The notes below the pieces were generated by a model. That model saw only the letters and a list, made by a program, of their open reading frames with translations, did no database searches and had not been told where the DNA came from. Made by a program: the position numbers and the translations under genes. From the NCBI RefSeq assembly GCF_000422905.1, contig NZ_AUGY01000014.1, forward strand, positions 1 through 64,000: a stretch of 64,000 nucleotides of DNA. The letters are read 5' to 3'. Each line of letters opens with the position of its first letter. The stretch's first letter is position 1. This stretch comes from Paenibacillus alginolyticus DSM 5050 = NBRC 15375 (GTDB lineage: Bacteria; Bacillota; Bacilli; Paenibacillales; NBRC-103111). This document shows, piece after piece, positions 16,089 to 24,018 of this stretch.

Positions 16089-17687
16089 TCAATGACGAAC
16101 TTCCCCGGGCGTCACACCCCAATACTTACGGAATACTCTTGTAAAATAGCTCACATCCCTATACCCGACACCTGCTGCGGCGTCGTATACCCTTGCTCCC
16201 TCTTGCAGGATCGCTTTGGCTCGCTCCATTTTACGTTCCAGTACATAGGTGGAAAAGGCTTTTCCTGTTTCTTGTTTGAAGAGACGGCTTAAGTAGGATG
16301 AGTTCACATACAGCCGGTCGGCGACAGCATGCAGTGTCATTTCCTGATCGATTTCATTTTCGACGAGACTTAATATCGTCTTGATCATGCTATGACTCGT
16401 CGATTTCCGCCTCTGGCTGGCATAGGTTAAATACGCCCTTATCATCCGCTGCAGCCAAGACAGAATTTGTTCCTTTGCGGCCAGCTCCAAATGATTGCGG
16501 AAATACACATAATCCTCACCGGCTACTTCCCGCACTGGCCATCCCTGTTTCTGGATCATGCAAATAAAAAGGCTTGTAAAATAAAGGATGTGCTCATGCA
16601 TGTCTTCAACTGTTTCCGCTTTGGCCATGCCACTGTCCCAAAGGGCAGTTAAGGTTTCGATCGCCTTGTCGCCATCCCCCGTTTCAAGTGCGATTTCCAG
16701 CGCTTTCTCCAGGTTCGGTTGACATGTAAGTTCTGGTTCTCTCCCCTGCTCTTCCCGGTACGGGATCGCCAGATCATAACCAAGCACGATCCGATTCTGC
16801 AACGCGCGTACCGCCTGTACGTACAGCCTGTTCATATCCTCTTGACTGCCTGTTATACCGCTAATCCCCGCGCTTGCACTAAGCCTAAGGCAGCTTCGTA
16901 CAGTTAAAAGCAGCTTTTCGGTCATTGCATTGATTTTCTGGAGAGCTACTCCGGGCTCTTCATTTCCATCAAGCTGGAACACAACGACCGTACAGCCCGC
17001 ATAATCAGTGGACACCCAACAAGGAGTGGCCATTAAAGATTCCTTCACGATACTGCTCAGCGTAAATTGGAGCAGCGGAATATCTTTCTTGCTGAATCGG
17101 GTTTCATCCTCCGACAGCGGGTCCATATCGACTACGGCAACCGCATATTCGGCATCCTTTTGTAAATCCAGTTGAAGAACCTTGCTTTTCTGTTCAATCT
17201 CCCAAGGTTCATACTTTCCGTTCAGCCAACCTTGGAAAAATTCATTAATAAGGTTTGGAAGATTCTGCTTCCATTTTTGCTTTAGCTCATCCTCGTTATG
17301 ACGTTGCTCAAGCTCGCTCTTCAAACGGTCGGCCGCTTCGAGTACCGTCTCCAATATCTCCTCGTCCCCAGCCGGTTTTAACAAATATTTCATTATACCA
17401 AGCCCCAATGCTTCTTGAGCGTAAACGAAATCGTCATGTCCGCTGAGAACGATGATTTTCAACAAAGGATCGTCTTGTCGAAGTTGCCTTGCTAATGTGA
17501 GTCCGTCCATCTCCGGCATCTGTAGGTCCAGCAAGATAATCTCAGGCTTTTTGCGGTCGATCAGCCGCAGCGCTTCCATGCCGTTTCCAGCCTGCCCGAC
17601 GACCTCTATACCGTGCTTCTCCCAGGGAATATTGTTGGCTAATGCGTTTCTGAGGCGGACTTCATCTTCCACAATTAATAAATTCAT
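16089..17687 (-). CDS. YesN-type response regulator (REC plus AraC HTH)
   Basis: 532 residues. The N-terminal receiver domain has the acidic pair in LLIVEDEVRLR, the phospho-acceptor aspartate in IILLDLQMPEMDG, and the conserved lysine in KYLLKPAG. A middle region of about 250 residues resembles the degenerate GGDEF-like linker of YesN proteins. The C-terminus is a double helix-turn-helix of the AraC type (LYVNSSYLSRLFKQETGKAF and a YRDVSYFTRVFRKYWG helix). It should be phosphorylated by the YesM-type kinase at 352-2181 and activate the locus. Its own promoter carries a variant of the motif found before the transporter and FAD operons, which suggests autoregulation. AAGGAGATTCCGACT precedes the ATG. 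Confidence 0.92.
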   Translation of the reverse strand: MNLLIVEDEVRLRNALANNIPWEKHGIEVVGQAGNGMEALRLIDRKKPEIILLDLQMPEMDGLTLARQLRQDDPLLKIIVLSGHDDFVYAQEALGLGIMKYLLKPAGDEEILETVLEAADRLKSELEQRHNEDELKQKWKQNLPNLINEFFQGWLNGKYEPWEIEQKSKVLQLDLQKDAEYAVAVVDMDPLSEDETRFSKKDIPLLQFTLSSIVKESLMATPCWVSTDYAGCTVVVFQLDGNEEPGVALQKINAMTEKLLLTVRSCLRLSASAGISGITGSQEDMNRLYVQAVRALQNRIVLGYDLAIPYREEQGREPELTCQPNLEKALEIALETGDGDKAIETLTALWDSGMAKAETVEDMHEHILYFTSLFICMIQKQGWPVREVAGEDYVYFRNHLELAAKEQILSWLQRMIRAYLTYASQRRKSTSHSMIKTILSLVENEIDQEMTLHAVADRLYVNSSYLSRLFKQETGKAFSTYVLERKMERAKAILQEGARVYDAAAGVGYRDVSYFTRVFRKYWGVTPGEVRH

Positions 17688-17786
17688 AGTCGGAATCTCC
17701 TTGATGGATAAGATGTCTTCAGAACCCCTTCGCTCATGACACGGTATCTTCCTGCCTTATTCCTTCTTTGTATGTTTGGTATAAAA

Positions 17787-17848
17787 AGTATCATATTTGT
17801 GGCGAACTTGATAGAGCACAATGGTTACTTTCTTTGGTATTTTGACAC
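17787..17848 (-). promoter_or_regulatory. Promoter of the regulator gene with a variant of the shared motif
   Basis: Read leftwards, TCAAAATACCAAAGAAAGTA is followed by a -10-like GATACT at 17792-17787, preceded by TAT. TACC begins at 17839; the distance to the -10 box is 47 bases, one less than in the other two promoters. The motif is less well conserved (the part after AAGTAA differs), so this is the weakest of the three sites. Confidence 0.45.
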
Positions 17849-17853
17849 GAAAA

Positions 17854-17884
17854 AAATCTCTTGGTGACGCTCACCAAGAGATTT
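17854..17884 (-). terminator. Terminator after the coiled-coil mini-protein gene
   Basis: AAATCTCTTGGTGA and TCACCAAGAGATTT form a perfect 14-bp stem around CGC, with flanking A and T. It lies 35 bases after the mini-protein stop, the correct place to end the epimerase/mini-protein transcript. Symmetry would allow use in both directions. Confidence 0.88.
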
Positions 17885-17919
17885 AATGTTATTTTAGTGA
17901 ATCTGTATAGGCTTTATGT

Positions 17920-18093
17920 CTACTCTCTCAACGCTTCTTTTAATTTCGTAGACATGCTATCCATGGAGCCCGAAGATGGACGCTTAACTCCGCGCAGTTT
18001 CGCGATTTCTTGCTTCAATCTCTCGTTTTCCAACGTTAATTTTTTGATCTGATCTAGGAGCTGTTTCTTTTCCGAGCCTTCATTATTTTCCAA
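17920..18093 (-). CDS. Small coiled-coil protein (57 residues), unknown function
   Basis: This short frame starts at TTG 18093 after AGGCGGGG and encodes 57 residues. Residues 9-36 form a heptad-like helix (QLLDQIKKLTLENERLKQEI), followed by a basic turn with RGVKRPSSGS and a short C-terminal helix ending KEALRE. It begins 24 bases after the aldose epimerase gene and is followed directly by a perfect terminator, so it is very likely the last gene of that transcript. The coiled coil suggests dimerisation or a partner helix. I do not recognise a family. Confidence 0.7.
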   Translation of the reverse strand: MENNEGSEKKQLLDQIKKLTLENERLKQEIAKLRGVKRPSSGSMDSMSTKLKEALRE

Positions 18094-18117
18094 CGATTCC
18101 CCGCCTTTTTATTCCTA

Positions 18118-19119
18118 TTATTTGTTCAATTCAATCGTATAAAGACGTCCAGTTTCTTCCCAAATTTCGCCTGGCTCCAAGGAAACAAGTCCAATTTGAT
18201 CAGCCGGGAGATCAACGTTCGGTGCATTCACCAGATTCATTTGCGGCTCTGGGCAGAAAAACCCTTCAGAAGCGCCATTATTCCAGATCATCCACTGTTT
18301 GTAGGAAGTCCCTACATCATAAACAAGTTTGATACCTTCACGTGAATCTGTCAACTCCATATAGTTGCGGCCATTTTGCGGCGAGGTTGTATAATGATTA
18401 TCCATGGATTCAAAGAACGGCGACAAACCGCCTACTTTCATCTTCTCTTCGTCAGCTGATAATGGCTGAAACTCACCAGTCGGCAGCATTCTTTCACTCA
18501 TTTTCCAGCGGTTGCCGATCGTCATTTTGAACCCATAATCAGAAGCCTGACTGTTCGGCGCAAAAGGGGCATTGATCGTCGTGTGATACGCTATCAAGCA
18601 AGGCATAGCCTCTTTGCCTTCATTGTGTACGGAAATATGCTGATGCAAACCGTATGCATTCAACGTGTAAGTCAAGCGTATCGTGAATTCATGCGGTAAA
18701 AACGTATATACCGAATGCCCTTCTCTTACGCGCAAAGCTAAGGTAACACGACTCTCCGTTTCATCCGCACTAAATTTCTCAACAGCCCATGGAATATTGT
18801 GTACAAAACCGTGTAGGTGATTTCCTGTTTTCGGTTCATTGATCGGAAATTCATACACTTTGCCTTGCCAAGGAAACTTCCCGTCCTCATACCGATTGGG
18901 TGGAAATAATACCGGAATCCCGTGCACGATTGGACGTGCTTTAAACGCTTCCATCTCATCCATGGCTGGCTCACGCAAAAAGCGATATTCTTTTTCAGTA
19001 TCTCTAAAAGCAATTAGATTAGCGCCAATTTCCGGTAATACAGCTGCTTCATAACGGCCAGCTTGTAACCAAACGGCTTTCTCTCCTTGGAATGTTCCTT
19101 CAAACGCTTTCGTCGTCAT
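18118..19119 (-). CDS. Aldose 1-epimerase (galactose mutarotase fold)
   Basis: 333 residues in the galactose-mutarotase superfamily. The central histidine region NHLHGFVHNIPW, a PFAPNSQASDYGF segment and a C-terminal acidic block near WNNGASEGFFCPEP match the family layout, where a histidine and a glutamate interconvert alpha and beta sugar anomers. It lies downstream of araBA in the same direction, so L-arabinose is a likely substrate (inference). A terminator at 19264-19297 separates it from araA, and a candidate promoter (TTGACT, then TAGAGT about 18 bases later) precedes it, so it can be transcribed alone. AGGAGG precedes the ATG. Confidence 0.85.
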   Translation of the reverse strand: MTTKAFEGTFQGEKAVWLQAGRYEAAVLPEIGANLIAFRDTEKEYRFLREPAMDEMEAFKARPIVHGIPVLFPPNRYEDGKFPWQGKVYEFPINEPKTGNHLHGFVHNIPWAVEKFSADETESRVTLALRVREGHSVYTFLPHEFTIRLTYTLNAYGLHQHISVHNEGKEAMPCLIAYHTTINAPFAPNSQASDYGFKMTIGNRWKMSERMLPTGEFQPLSADEEKMKVGGLSPFFESMDNHYTTSPQNGRNYMELTDSREGIKLVYDVGTSYKQWMIWNNGASEGFFCPEPQMNLVNAPNVDLPADQIGLVSLEPGEIWEETGRLYTIELNK

Positions 19120-19263
19120 CTCGCGTTAACCTCCTACATAGCTGTGCCTTTAAAATTTGGACAGGCTCTTATGAATTTACTCTAAAGCATGTGAATCATG
19201 GAAGTCAATGGATGAAAATAACGCATACAATGATAAATGTGACTTTCGGAAAGGCACGAATGA

Positions 19264-19297
19264 GAAAACCGTTCCCCTCAAAAAGGAAGAACGGTTT
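19264..19297 (-). terminator. Terminator after araA
   Basis: AAACCGTTC and GAACGGTTT pair around a 14-base loop about 30 bases after the araA stop codon. The T run is short (TTTTC), so read-through into the epimerase gene is possible. Confidence 0.7.
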
Positions 19298-19326
19298 CAC
19301 ATTTTATTAAAAACAGCTGCTATCGT

Positions 19327-20814
19327 TTAATGTTTCCATGCAATTTCACTCCAGCGAAGCTCGTTTCGGAACTGCAGCAGCGAGGTGTTCTTATTGATAA
19401 TCACAACTTCGACTCCCGCTAATTCTGCCCAATCTACTAATTGCTCCGTACTTACGTTGTAAGAAAATACGGTGTGATGCGCGCCGCCAGCATAAATCCA
19501 AGCTTCTGCGGAATCACGCAGCGATGGTTGCGGCTTCCAAAGCACACGAGCTACAGGCAATTTAGGCATAGCTTTGACTGGCCGAACAGCATCCACTTCG
19601 TTAATCAGCAAGCGGAATCGGTTGCCCATATCGATCAGCGATGCATTCAGAGCTGCCCCTGAAGCACCGTCGAAAACGAGGCGCGCAGGATCCGCTTTAC
19701 CGCCGATACCAAGCGGATGAACCTCGATCTTGGGACGCGTAGCTGCAATTGTCGGACAAATTTCTAACATATGTGCGCCAAGCACAAGCTCTTGCCCTGG
19801 CTCCATATGGTAAGTGTAATCCTCCATGAAGGATGTCCCTTTGTTGTCTGCAATGATCTTCATTACACGCGTCAATGCTGCCGTTTTCCAGTCGCCTTCA
19901 CCACCGAAGCCGTATCCCTGCCCCATCAAACGCTGAACAGCAAGTCCTGGCAGCTGCTTCAACCCATGCAAATCCTCGAAAGTGGTCGTGAATGCCCCAA
20001 AGCCGCCTTCTTGCAAGAATCCCTTCAATCCAAGCTCAATGCGAGCTTGCTCGCGAATCGCTTCATGCACTGGACCTGCCGAGCGGTCTTCTGCCGTGAT
20101 ATCATAGACTTCATTGTATTCATCCATTAACTGATCAACCTCGGCTTCAGAGATGTCTCCTATGCGCTGCACAAGATCGCCAACCCCGTAGCCATTGATG
20201 GACCAACCAAATTTAATTTGCGCTTCCACTTTATCGCCTTCGGTCACCGCTACTTGACGCATGTTATCGCCAAACCGAGCCACTTTCAGACTACGTCCTT
20301 CTATGAAAGCAACCGCTGTACGCATCCAACCAGCAATGCGACTAAGTACTGCTGGATCTTCCCAATAACCAACAACCACTTTACGGGAAATACCCATGCG
20401 TGCACCGATAAAACCATACTCGCGATCGCCATGCGCCGCTTGATTCAGGTTCATGAAGTCCATATCAATCGTTTCCCATGGAATATCCCGATTGAACTGG
20501 GTATGTAAGTGAAGCAAGGGTTTGCGATACTCAGCGAGACCGGCAATCCACATTTTGGCTGGCGAGAATGTATGCATCCAGGTAATGATTCCTGCGCAAT
20601 TGTCATCGGCATTGGCATCCAGGCAGAGCCTGCGGATGGCATCTGGTGTTGTCAGTACAGGTTTGAAAATAAGTCTACTCGGGACTGAAGAGTCACGGTC
20701 AATACCTTCTGTGATTTGTTTGGAATGCTCTTCCACTTGCAGCAGTGTCTCAGGTCCATATAAATGCTGGCTTCCGGTGACGAACCAAAATACTTTATCT
20801 GAAAAAGGGTTCAT
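19327..20814 (-). CDS. araA: L-arabinose isomerase
   Basis: 495 residues, the normal length. The protein begins [16 protein letters not shown], the hallmark N-terminus of bacterial AraA. The metal-binding glutamates and histidines lie in the central region ([13 protein letters not shown] and [17 protein letters not shown]). It converts L-arabinose to L-ribulose in the cytoplasm with a divalent metal. It follows araB by 38 bases and has AGGAGG as ribosome site, so araB and araA form one operon controlled by AraR. No araD is in this window; it must be elsewhere if the pathway is complete. Confidence 0.97.
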   Translation of the reverse strand: MNPFSDKVFWFVTGSQHLYGPETLLQVEEHSKQITEGIDRDSSVPSRLIFKPVLTTPDAIRRLCLDANADDNCAGIITWMHTFSPAKMWIAGLAEYRKPLLHLHTQFNRDIPWETIDMDFMNLNQAAHGDREYGFIGARMGISRKVVVGYWEDPAVLSRIAGWMRTAVAFIEGRSLKVARFGDNMRQVAVTEGDKVEAQIKFGWSINGYGVGDLVQRIGDISEAEVDQLMDEYNEVYDITAEDRSAGPVHEAIREQARIELGLKGFLQEGGFGAFTTTFEDLHGLKQLPGLAVQRLMGQGYGFGGEGDWKTAALTRVMKIIADNKGTSFMEDYTYHMEPGQELVLGAHMLEICPTIAATRPKIEVHPLGIGGKADPARLVFDGASGAALNASLIDMGNRFRLLINEVDAVRPVKAMPKLPVARVLWKPQPSLRDSAEAWIYAGGAHHTVFSYNVSTEQLVDWAELAGVEVVIINKNTSLLQFRNELRWSEIAWKH

Positions 20815-20852
20815 GGCTAATAGCCTCCTTGGTTGGAATGAAAGAATCCGAA

Positions 20853-22532
20853 CTATTGACGAGCTTCCTCACGAATAGAACGAAGCTTCTTCATCACGTC
20901 ATTCTCTCCGCGTCCGAAATAATCATGCAGCTTGCTGTACTCCTGATAAAGCTGCTCATAGACAGCTACATTCTCTGCGATTGGCTTGAACGTTTCTTTC
21001 CGAACACGGGCCATTTTGTGCGCAGCGTCAACGATATTATCATAGCCGCCATTGACTGCACCTGCTGCAACAGCCCCGAACATCGCTGCTCCTAGCGCTG
21101 GCGTTTGTTTGGAATCCGCGATTTTGATCTCCCGATTCGTTACATCGGCATAAATTTGCATGAGCAGCTGGTTTTTTTGCGGTAATCCGCCGCAAGCATA
21201 TAATTCTTGCACTTCTACGCCGTTATTGTGGAAGGCGTCAACAATTTTACGAGTTCCGAACGCCGTAGCTTCCAATAACGTACGATAAATTTCATCTGGT
21301 TTTGTTAAGAGTGAATATCCTAAAATAAGGCCGTTTAATTCTGTGTCCACGAGTACAGACCGATTTCCATTCCACCAGTCCAAGGCAAGCAAGCCCGTTT
21401 CTCCCGGTTTGTAAGCGGATGCATGACGTTCCAGCCATTCATGCACATTCGTTCCTTCTTGCTCAGCCGCAGCTTGCACATAAGCAGGTACCCCCTGCTC
21501 CACATACCAAGCGAAAATATCTCCAACCGCCGACTGACCAGCTTCATAGCCCATATATCCAGGAATGATGCCGTCTTCTACGACGCCGCACATTCCTTCC
21601 ACTTCTTTCTCTTCTGTCCCCAGCAGCATGTGACAAATGGAAGTTCCCATCGCCATGACCAATTTACCTGGTGTAACGACACCGACACCCGGTACAGCAG
21701 CATGAGCATCTACATTACCAACGGCAATGGCTGTTCCAGCTTTCAAACCCATCCTTTTAGCCATCGTTTCCGTTAATTCACCAGCTTTGGTGCCCAGTGG
21801 AACGACATCACCGCGAAGCTTGGTTTCTGTCAAATTTTCAAGACGAGGATCGAGAGCCTGAAAGAAAGCTTTACTCGGATAGCCATCTTTCTTATGCCAA
21901 ATGGACTTATAGCCCGCGGTACAGCTGTTTCGGACAATTTCCGATTGACCCGTCATTTGCGAAACGACCCAATCTGCTGCTTCTAAGAAACGATCCGTTT
22001 GATCGTAAATATCAGGAGCTTCGTTTAAGATTTGCCAAACCTTCGCAATCATCCATTCGGAAGAGATTTTGCCGCCGTAACGAGGGAGGAACGATTCTCC
22101 TCTGCTTTCCGCGATCTCGTTAATCAGGTTCGCCTCGTCTTGAGCCGCATGATGCTTCCATAGCTTCACCCAGCTGTGTGGATTATTCGTTAGTTGCGGA
22201 TTGAAACAAAGCGGCTGGCCTTCTTTATCAATCGGGAGTATCGTGCAGGCCGTGAAATCTATTCCAAGCCCGATAATATCGGCTGGATTCACACCGGATG
22301 CCTGCACAACCGCTGGAACAGACTGGGTCAATACATCAATGTAGTCTTGGGGATGCTGCAAAGCCCAATCATACGCAAGCTTGATCCCAGATACGGGCAG
22401 CTTCTCATCAATCACGTTGTGCGGGTATGGCGTTACGTGATCGGCAACCTCAGTTCCATCGCTCAAGTCGACTAGAACAGCACGGCCTGATTCCGTTCCA
22501 TAGTCAACACCAATCGCATATCTCTTAGACAT
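20853..22532 (-). CDS. araB: Ribulokinase
   Basis: 559 residues of the FGGY carbohydrate kinase family. The N-terminal phosphate loop reads [18 protein letters not shown], and the C-terminal ATP-binding part includes a GGLPQKN segment. It phosphorylates L-ribulose to L-ribulose 5-phosphate, the step after AraA. The gene comes first in the araBA operon; AAGGAGGCTATCC precedes the ATG. A perfect 16-bp AraR operator lies at 22578-22593, 46 bases upstream of the start codon. Confidence 0.96.
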   Translation of the reverse strand: MSKRYAIGVDYGTESGRAVLVDLSDGTEVADHVTPYPHNVIDEKLPVSGIKLAYDWALQHPQDYIDVLTQSVPAVVQASGVNPADIIGLGIDFTACTILPIDKEGQPLCFNPQLTNNPHSWVKLWKHHAAQDEANLINEIAESRGESFLPRYGGKISSEWMIAKVWQILNEAPDIYDQTDRFLEAADWVVSQMTGQSEIVRNSCTAGYKSIWHKKDGYPSKAFFQALDPRLENLTETKLRGDVVPLGTKAGELTETMAKRMGLKAGTAIAVGNVDAHAAVPGVGVVTPGKLVMAMGTSICHMLLGTEEKEVEGMCGVVEDGIIPGYMGYEAGQSAVGDIFAWYVEQGVPAYVQAAAEQEGTNVHEWLERHASAYKPGETGLLALDWWNGNRSVLVDTELNGLILGYSLLTKPDEIYRTLLEATAFGTRKIVDAFHNNGVEVQELYACGGLPQKNQLLMQIYADVTNREIKIADSKQTPALGAAMFGAVAAGAVNGGYDNIVDAAHKMARVRKETFKPIAENVAVYEQLYQEYSKLHDYFGRGENDVMKKLRSIREEARQ

Positions 22533-22577
22533 GGATAGCCTCCTTCAAATTTCAACTGTTTCTATATCCAGTATATC

Positions 22578-22593
22578 ACTTGTACGTACAAGT
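22578..22593. promoter_or_regulatory. AraR operator upstream of araBA
   Basis: ACTTGTACGTACAAGT is a perfect 16-bp palindrome that differs from the Bacillus AraR consensus ATTTGTACGTACAAAT only at one position per half. It lies just upstream of a -10-like TATACT read leftwards, so bound repressor would block the araBA promoter. Arabinose should release it. Confidence 0.9.
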
Positions 22594-22617
22594 TTACCAT
22601 ATGAATTTTTAAGACAG

Positions 22618-23712
22618 TTAAACTCGGATGCTTGACTCTCTAACGATTAATTCCGGCTTGTAGACTTTTCCCGTTTTACTTCCATTTGCTCGTTTATTCT
22701 GTATCATATCGATCAATATCTCAGCAGCATCAGCGCCCATTTCCGTTTTGGGATGAGAAAGTGTCGTTAATTTGACCTCTGTTGCGGTTGCTAACGAAGA
22801 GTCATCAAATCCGACTAGAGAGATATCCTGCGGCACTTGAAGACCAATTGTACGTACAGCTTCAAGCAGATGTATAGCGATCTCATCATTGTAGCAAACG
22901 AAAGCTGTTGGCCGCTCTTCCAGCTGACCGAGCATCGCTTGTGCACTTTCGTAGGGTTTGTGTCTCTTCTCCTCCGTCGAATAGTGAATGACGAATTCCG
23001 GCAGCAGCGGGATTTCATAGTGTTGATGAGCACGAATAAACCCTTTCAGCCGATTAACCCCTTGCAAGTCATCGGTCTTGAAAAACCCAGCAATACGGCG
23101 ATGACCAAGCTCAATTAGGTGCTGAGCAGCTTTGAATCCGCCCTCTTCATCATCCACGACCAGAGAAGGACAATTCATCTCCGGATACCGCTCATTTATC
23201 ATCAAATACGGAATATGTTGATAGTCTAAGGAAAGGTAATAGCTTAAATTCGGATTGCCTTCCGCGCTCTTGGTCGGTTCAATGATAAGGCCGCTTAAAG
23301 GTTGACTCATCATCATGTCAAGGCTTTCTTTCTCTTTTCCCTTATCATTGTCTGTGGATGACAAGAGCAGTCTGTACCCTCTCGCACGCAGGGTAGACTC
23401 CGCTCCTCTTACGATGTGGGGAAAAATATAATCAGAGATATAGGTTGTCAGAATACCTATAGTTTGCACATCTCGACTTTTTTGCGTTTGGGGTGTGGAA
23501 ACGAATGTCCCTTTCCCTTGCATCCGATACAGCCAGCCTTCCTGCTCTAACTCGCCGAACGTCTGACGAACTGTTTGACGGCTCATCTGAAATTGCTCGG
23601 CTATTTCATTTTCCGATGGCATTTGATCATTCGGTTTTAGCTTCCCGGTATGAAGCCACGATAGGATTTCCTGTTTCAACTGTAAGTATTTTGGCATTTG
23701 CTTTTCTTTCAT
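22618..23712 (-). CDS. araR: Arabinose operon repressor AraR (GntR HTH plus LacI-type sugar-binding domain)
   Basis: 364 residues. An N-terminal GntR winged helix (KYLQLKQEILSWLHTGKL, then FQMSRQTVRQTFGELEQEGW) is joined to a LacI/GalR-type periplasmic-binding-like domain starting near residue 85 (TIGILTTYISDYIFPHIVRG). This fusion is specific to AraR. It represses the arabinose genes by binding ATTTGTACGTACAAAT-like palindromes until L-arabinose binds. Two such sites lie in this window, before araB and before araR itself, so it should repress its own gene. GAGGTGAATC precedes the ATG. Confidence 0.95.
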   Translation of the reverse strand: MKEKQMPKYLQLKQEILSWLHTGKLKPNDQMPSENEIAEQFQMSRQTVRQTFGELEQEGWLYRMQGKGTFVSTPQTQKSRDVQTIGILTTYISDYIFPHIVRGAESTLRARGYRLLLSSTDNDKGKEKESLDMMMSQPLSGLIIEPTKSAEGNPNLSYYLSLDYQHIPYLMINERYPEMNCPSLVVDDEEGGFKAAQHLIELGHRRIAGFFKTDDLQGVNRLKGFIRAHQHYEIPLLPEFVIHYSTEEKRHKPYESAQAMLGQLEERPTAFVCYNDEIAIHLLEAVRTIGLQVPQDISLVGFDDSSLATATEVKLTTLSHPKTEMGADAAEILIDMIQNKRANGSKTGKVYKPELIVRESSIRV

Positions 23713-23742
23713 GATTCACCTCAGGTTATTGATTCTGACCGT

Positions 23743-23775
23743 ATTATATCATTTGCCCAACTTGTATGTACATAT
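23743..23775 (-). promoter_or_regulatory. araR promoter with overlapping AraR operator
   Basis: A -10 box TATAAT (complement of 23743-23748) lies upstream of araR. The stretch at 23760-23775, ACTTGTATGTACATAT, is an imperfect version of the AraR palindrome and covers the -35 region. This arrangement implies autoregulation, with weaker binding than at araB. Confidence 0.75.
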
Positions 23776-23894
23776 ACGGCAGTTTAGAGGTGTGCAAATA
23801 GTAAGCGCGGAAAACGCGCTTATTCTGGAGTGCACGAGGACAAGGTGCAAATCCACTGGATTATACCCTTCCATTTCCGTGTTCATTTTACAAT

Positions 23895-23942
23895 ACTTAT
23901 TCACAGATCGGCATCTAACATAATTTCCTATACAATAAAAAA
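23895..23942. repeat. Dispersed 48-bp repeat, copy 2
   Basis: It matches 231-278 at 42 of 48 positions and contains TTATTCACA, which fits the DnaA-box consensus TTATNCACA. Like copy 1 it lies directly beyond a leftward terminator. The two copies are about 23.6 kb apart. Confidence 0.6.
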
Positions 23943-23966
23943 GGTAAGCATTGCTTACCCCAAACC
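23938..23966 (-). terminator. Terminator after the SLH surface-protein gene
   Basis: GGTAAGC and GCTTACC pair around ATT-type bases (GGTAAGCATTGCTTACC), followed leftwards by TTTTTTATT. It lies about 55 bases after the stop codon at 24019. Confidence 0.8.
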
Positions 23967-24018
23967 CAAACAAAAGACCATACGCATTCGCATATGATCC
24001 CTTGTTCTCTAATGATGT

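Larger units (their letters stand above)
23776..24018. other. Intergenic region behind araR
   Basis: There is no gene here. It holds a hairpin at about 23802-23821 (AAGCGCG, GAAAA loop, CGCGCTT) with no gene that it clearly ends, one copy of the 48-bp dispersed repeat (23895-23942), and the terminator of the large surface-protein gene (23938-23966). Confidence 0.5.
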
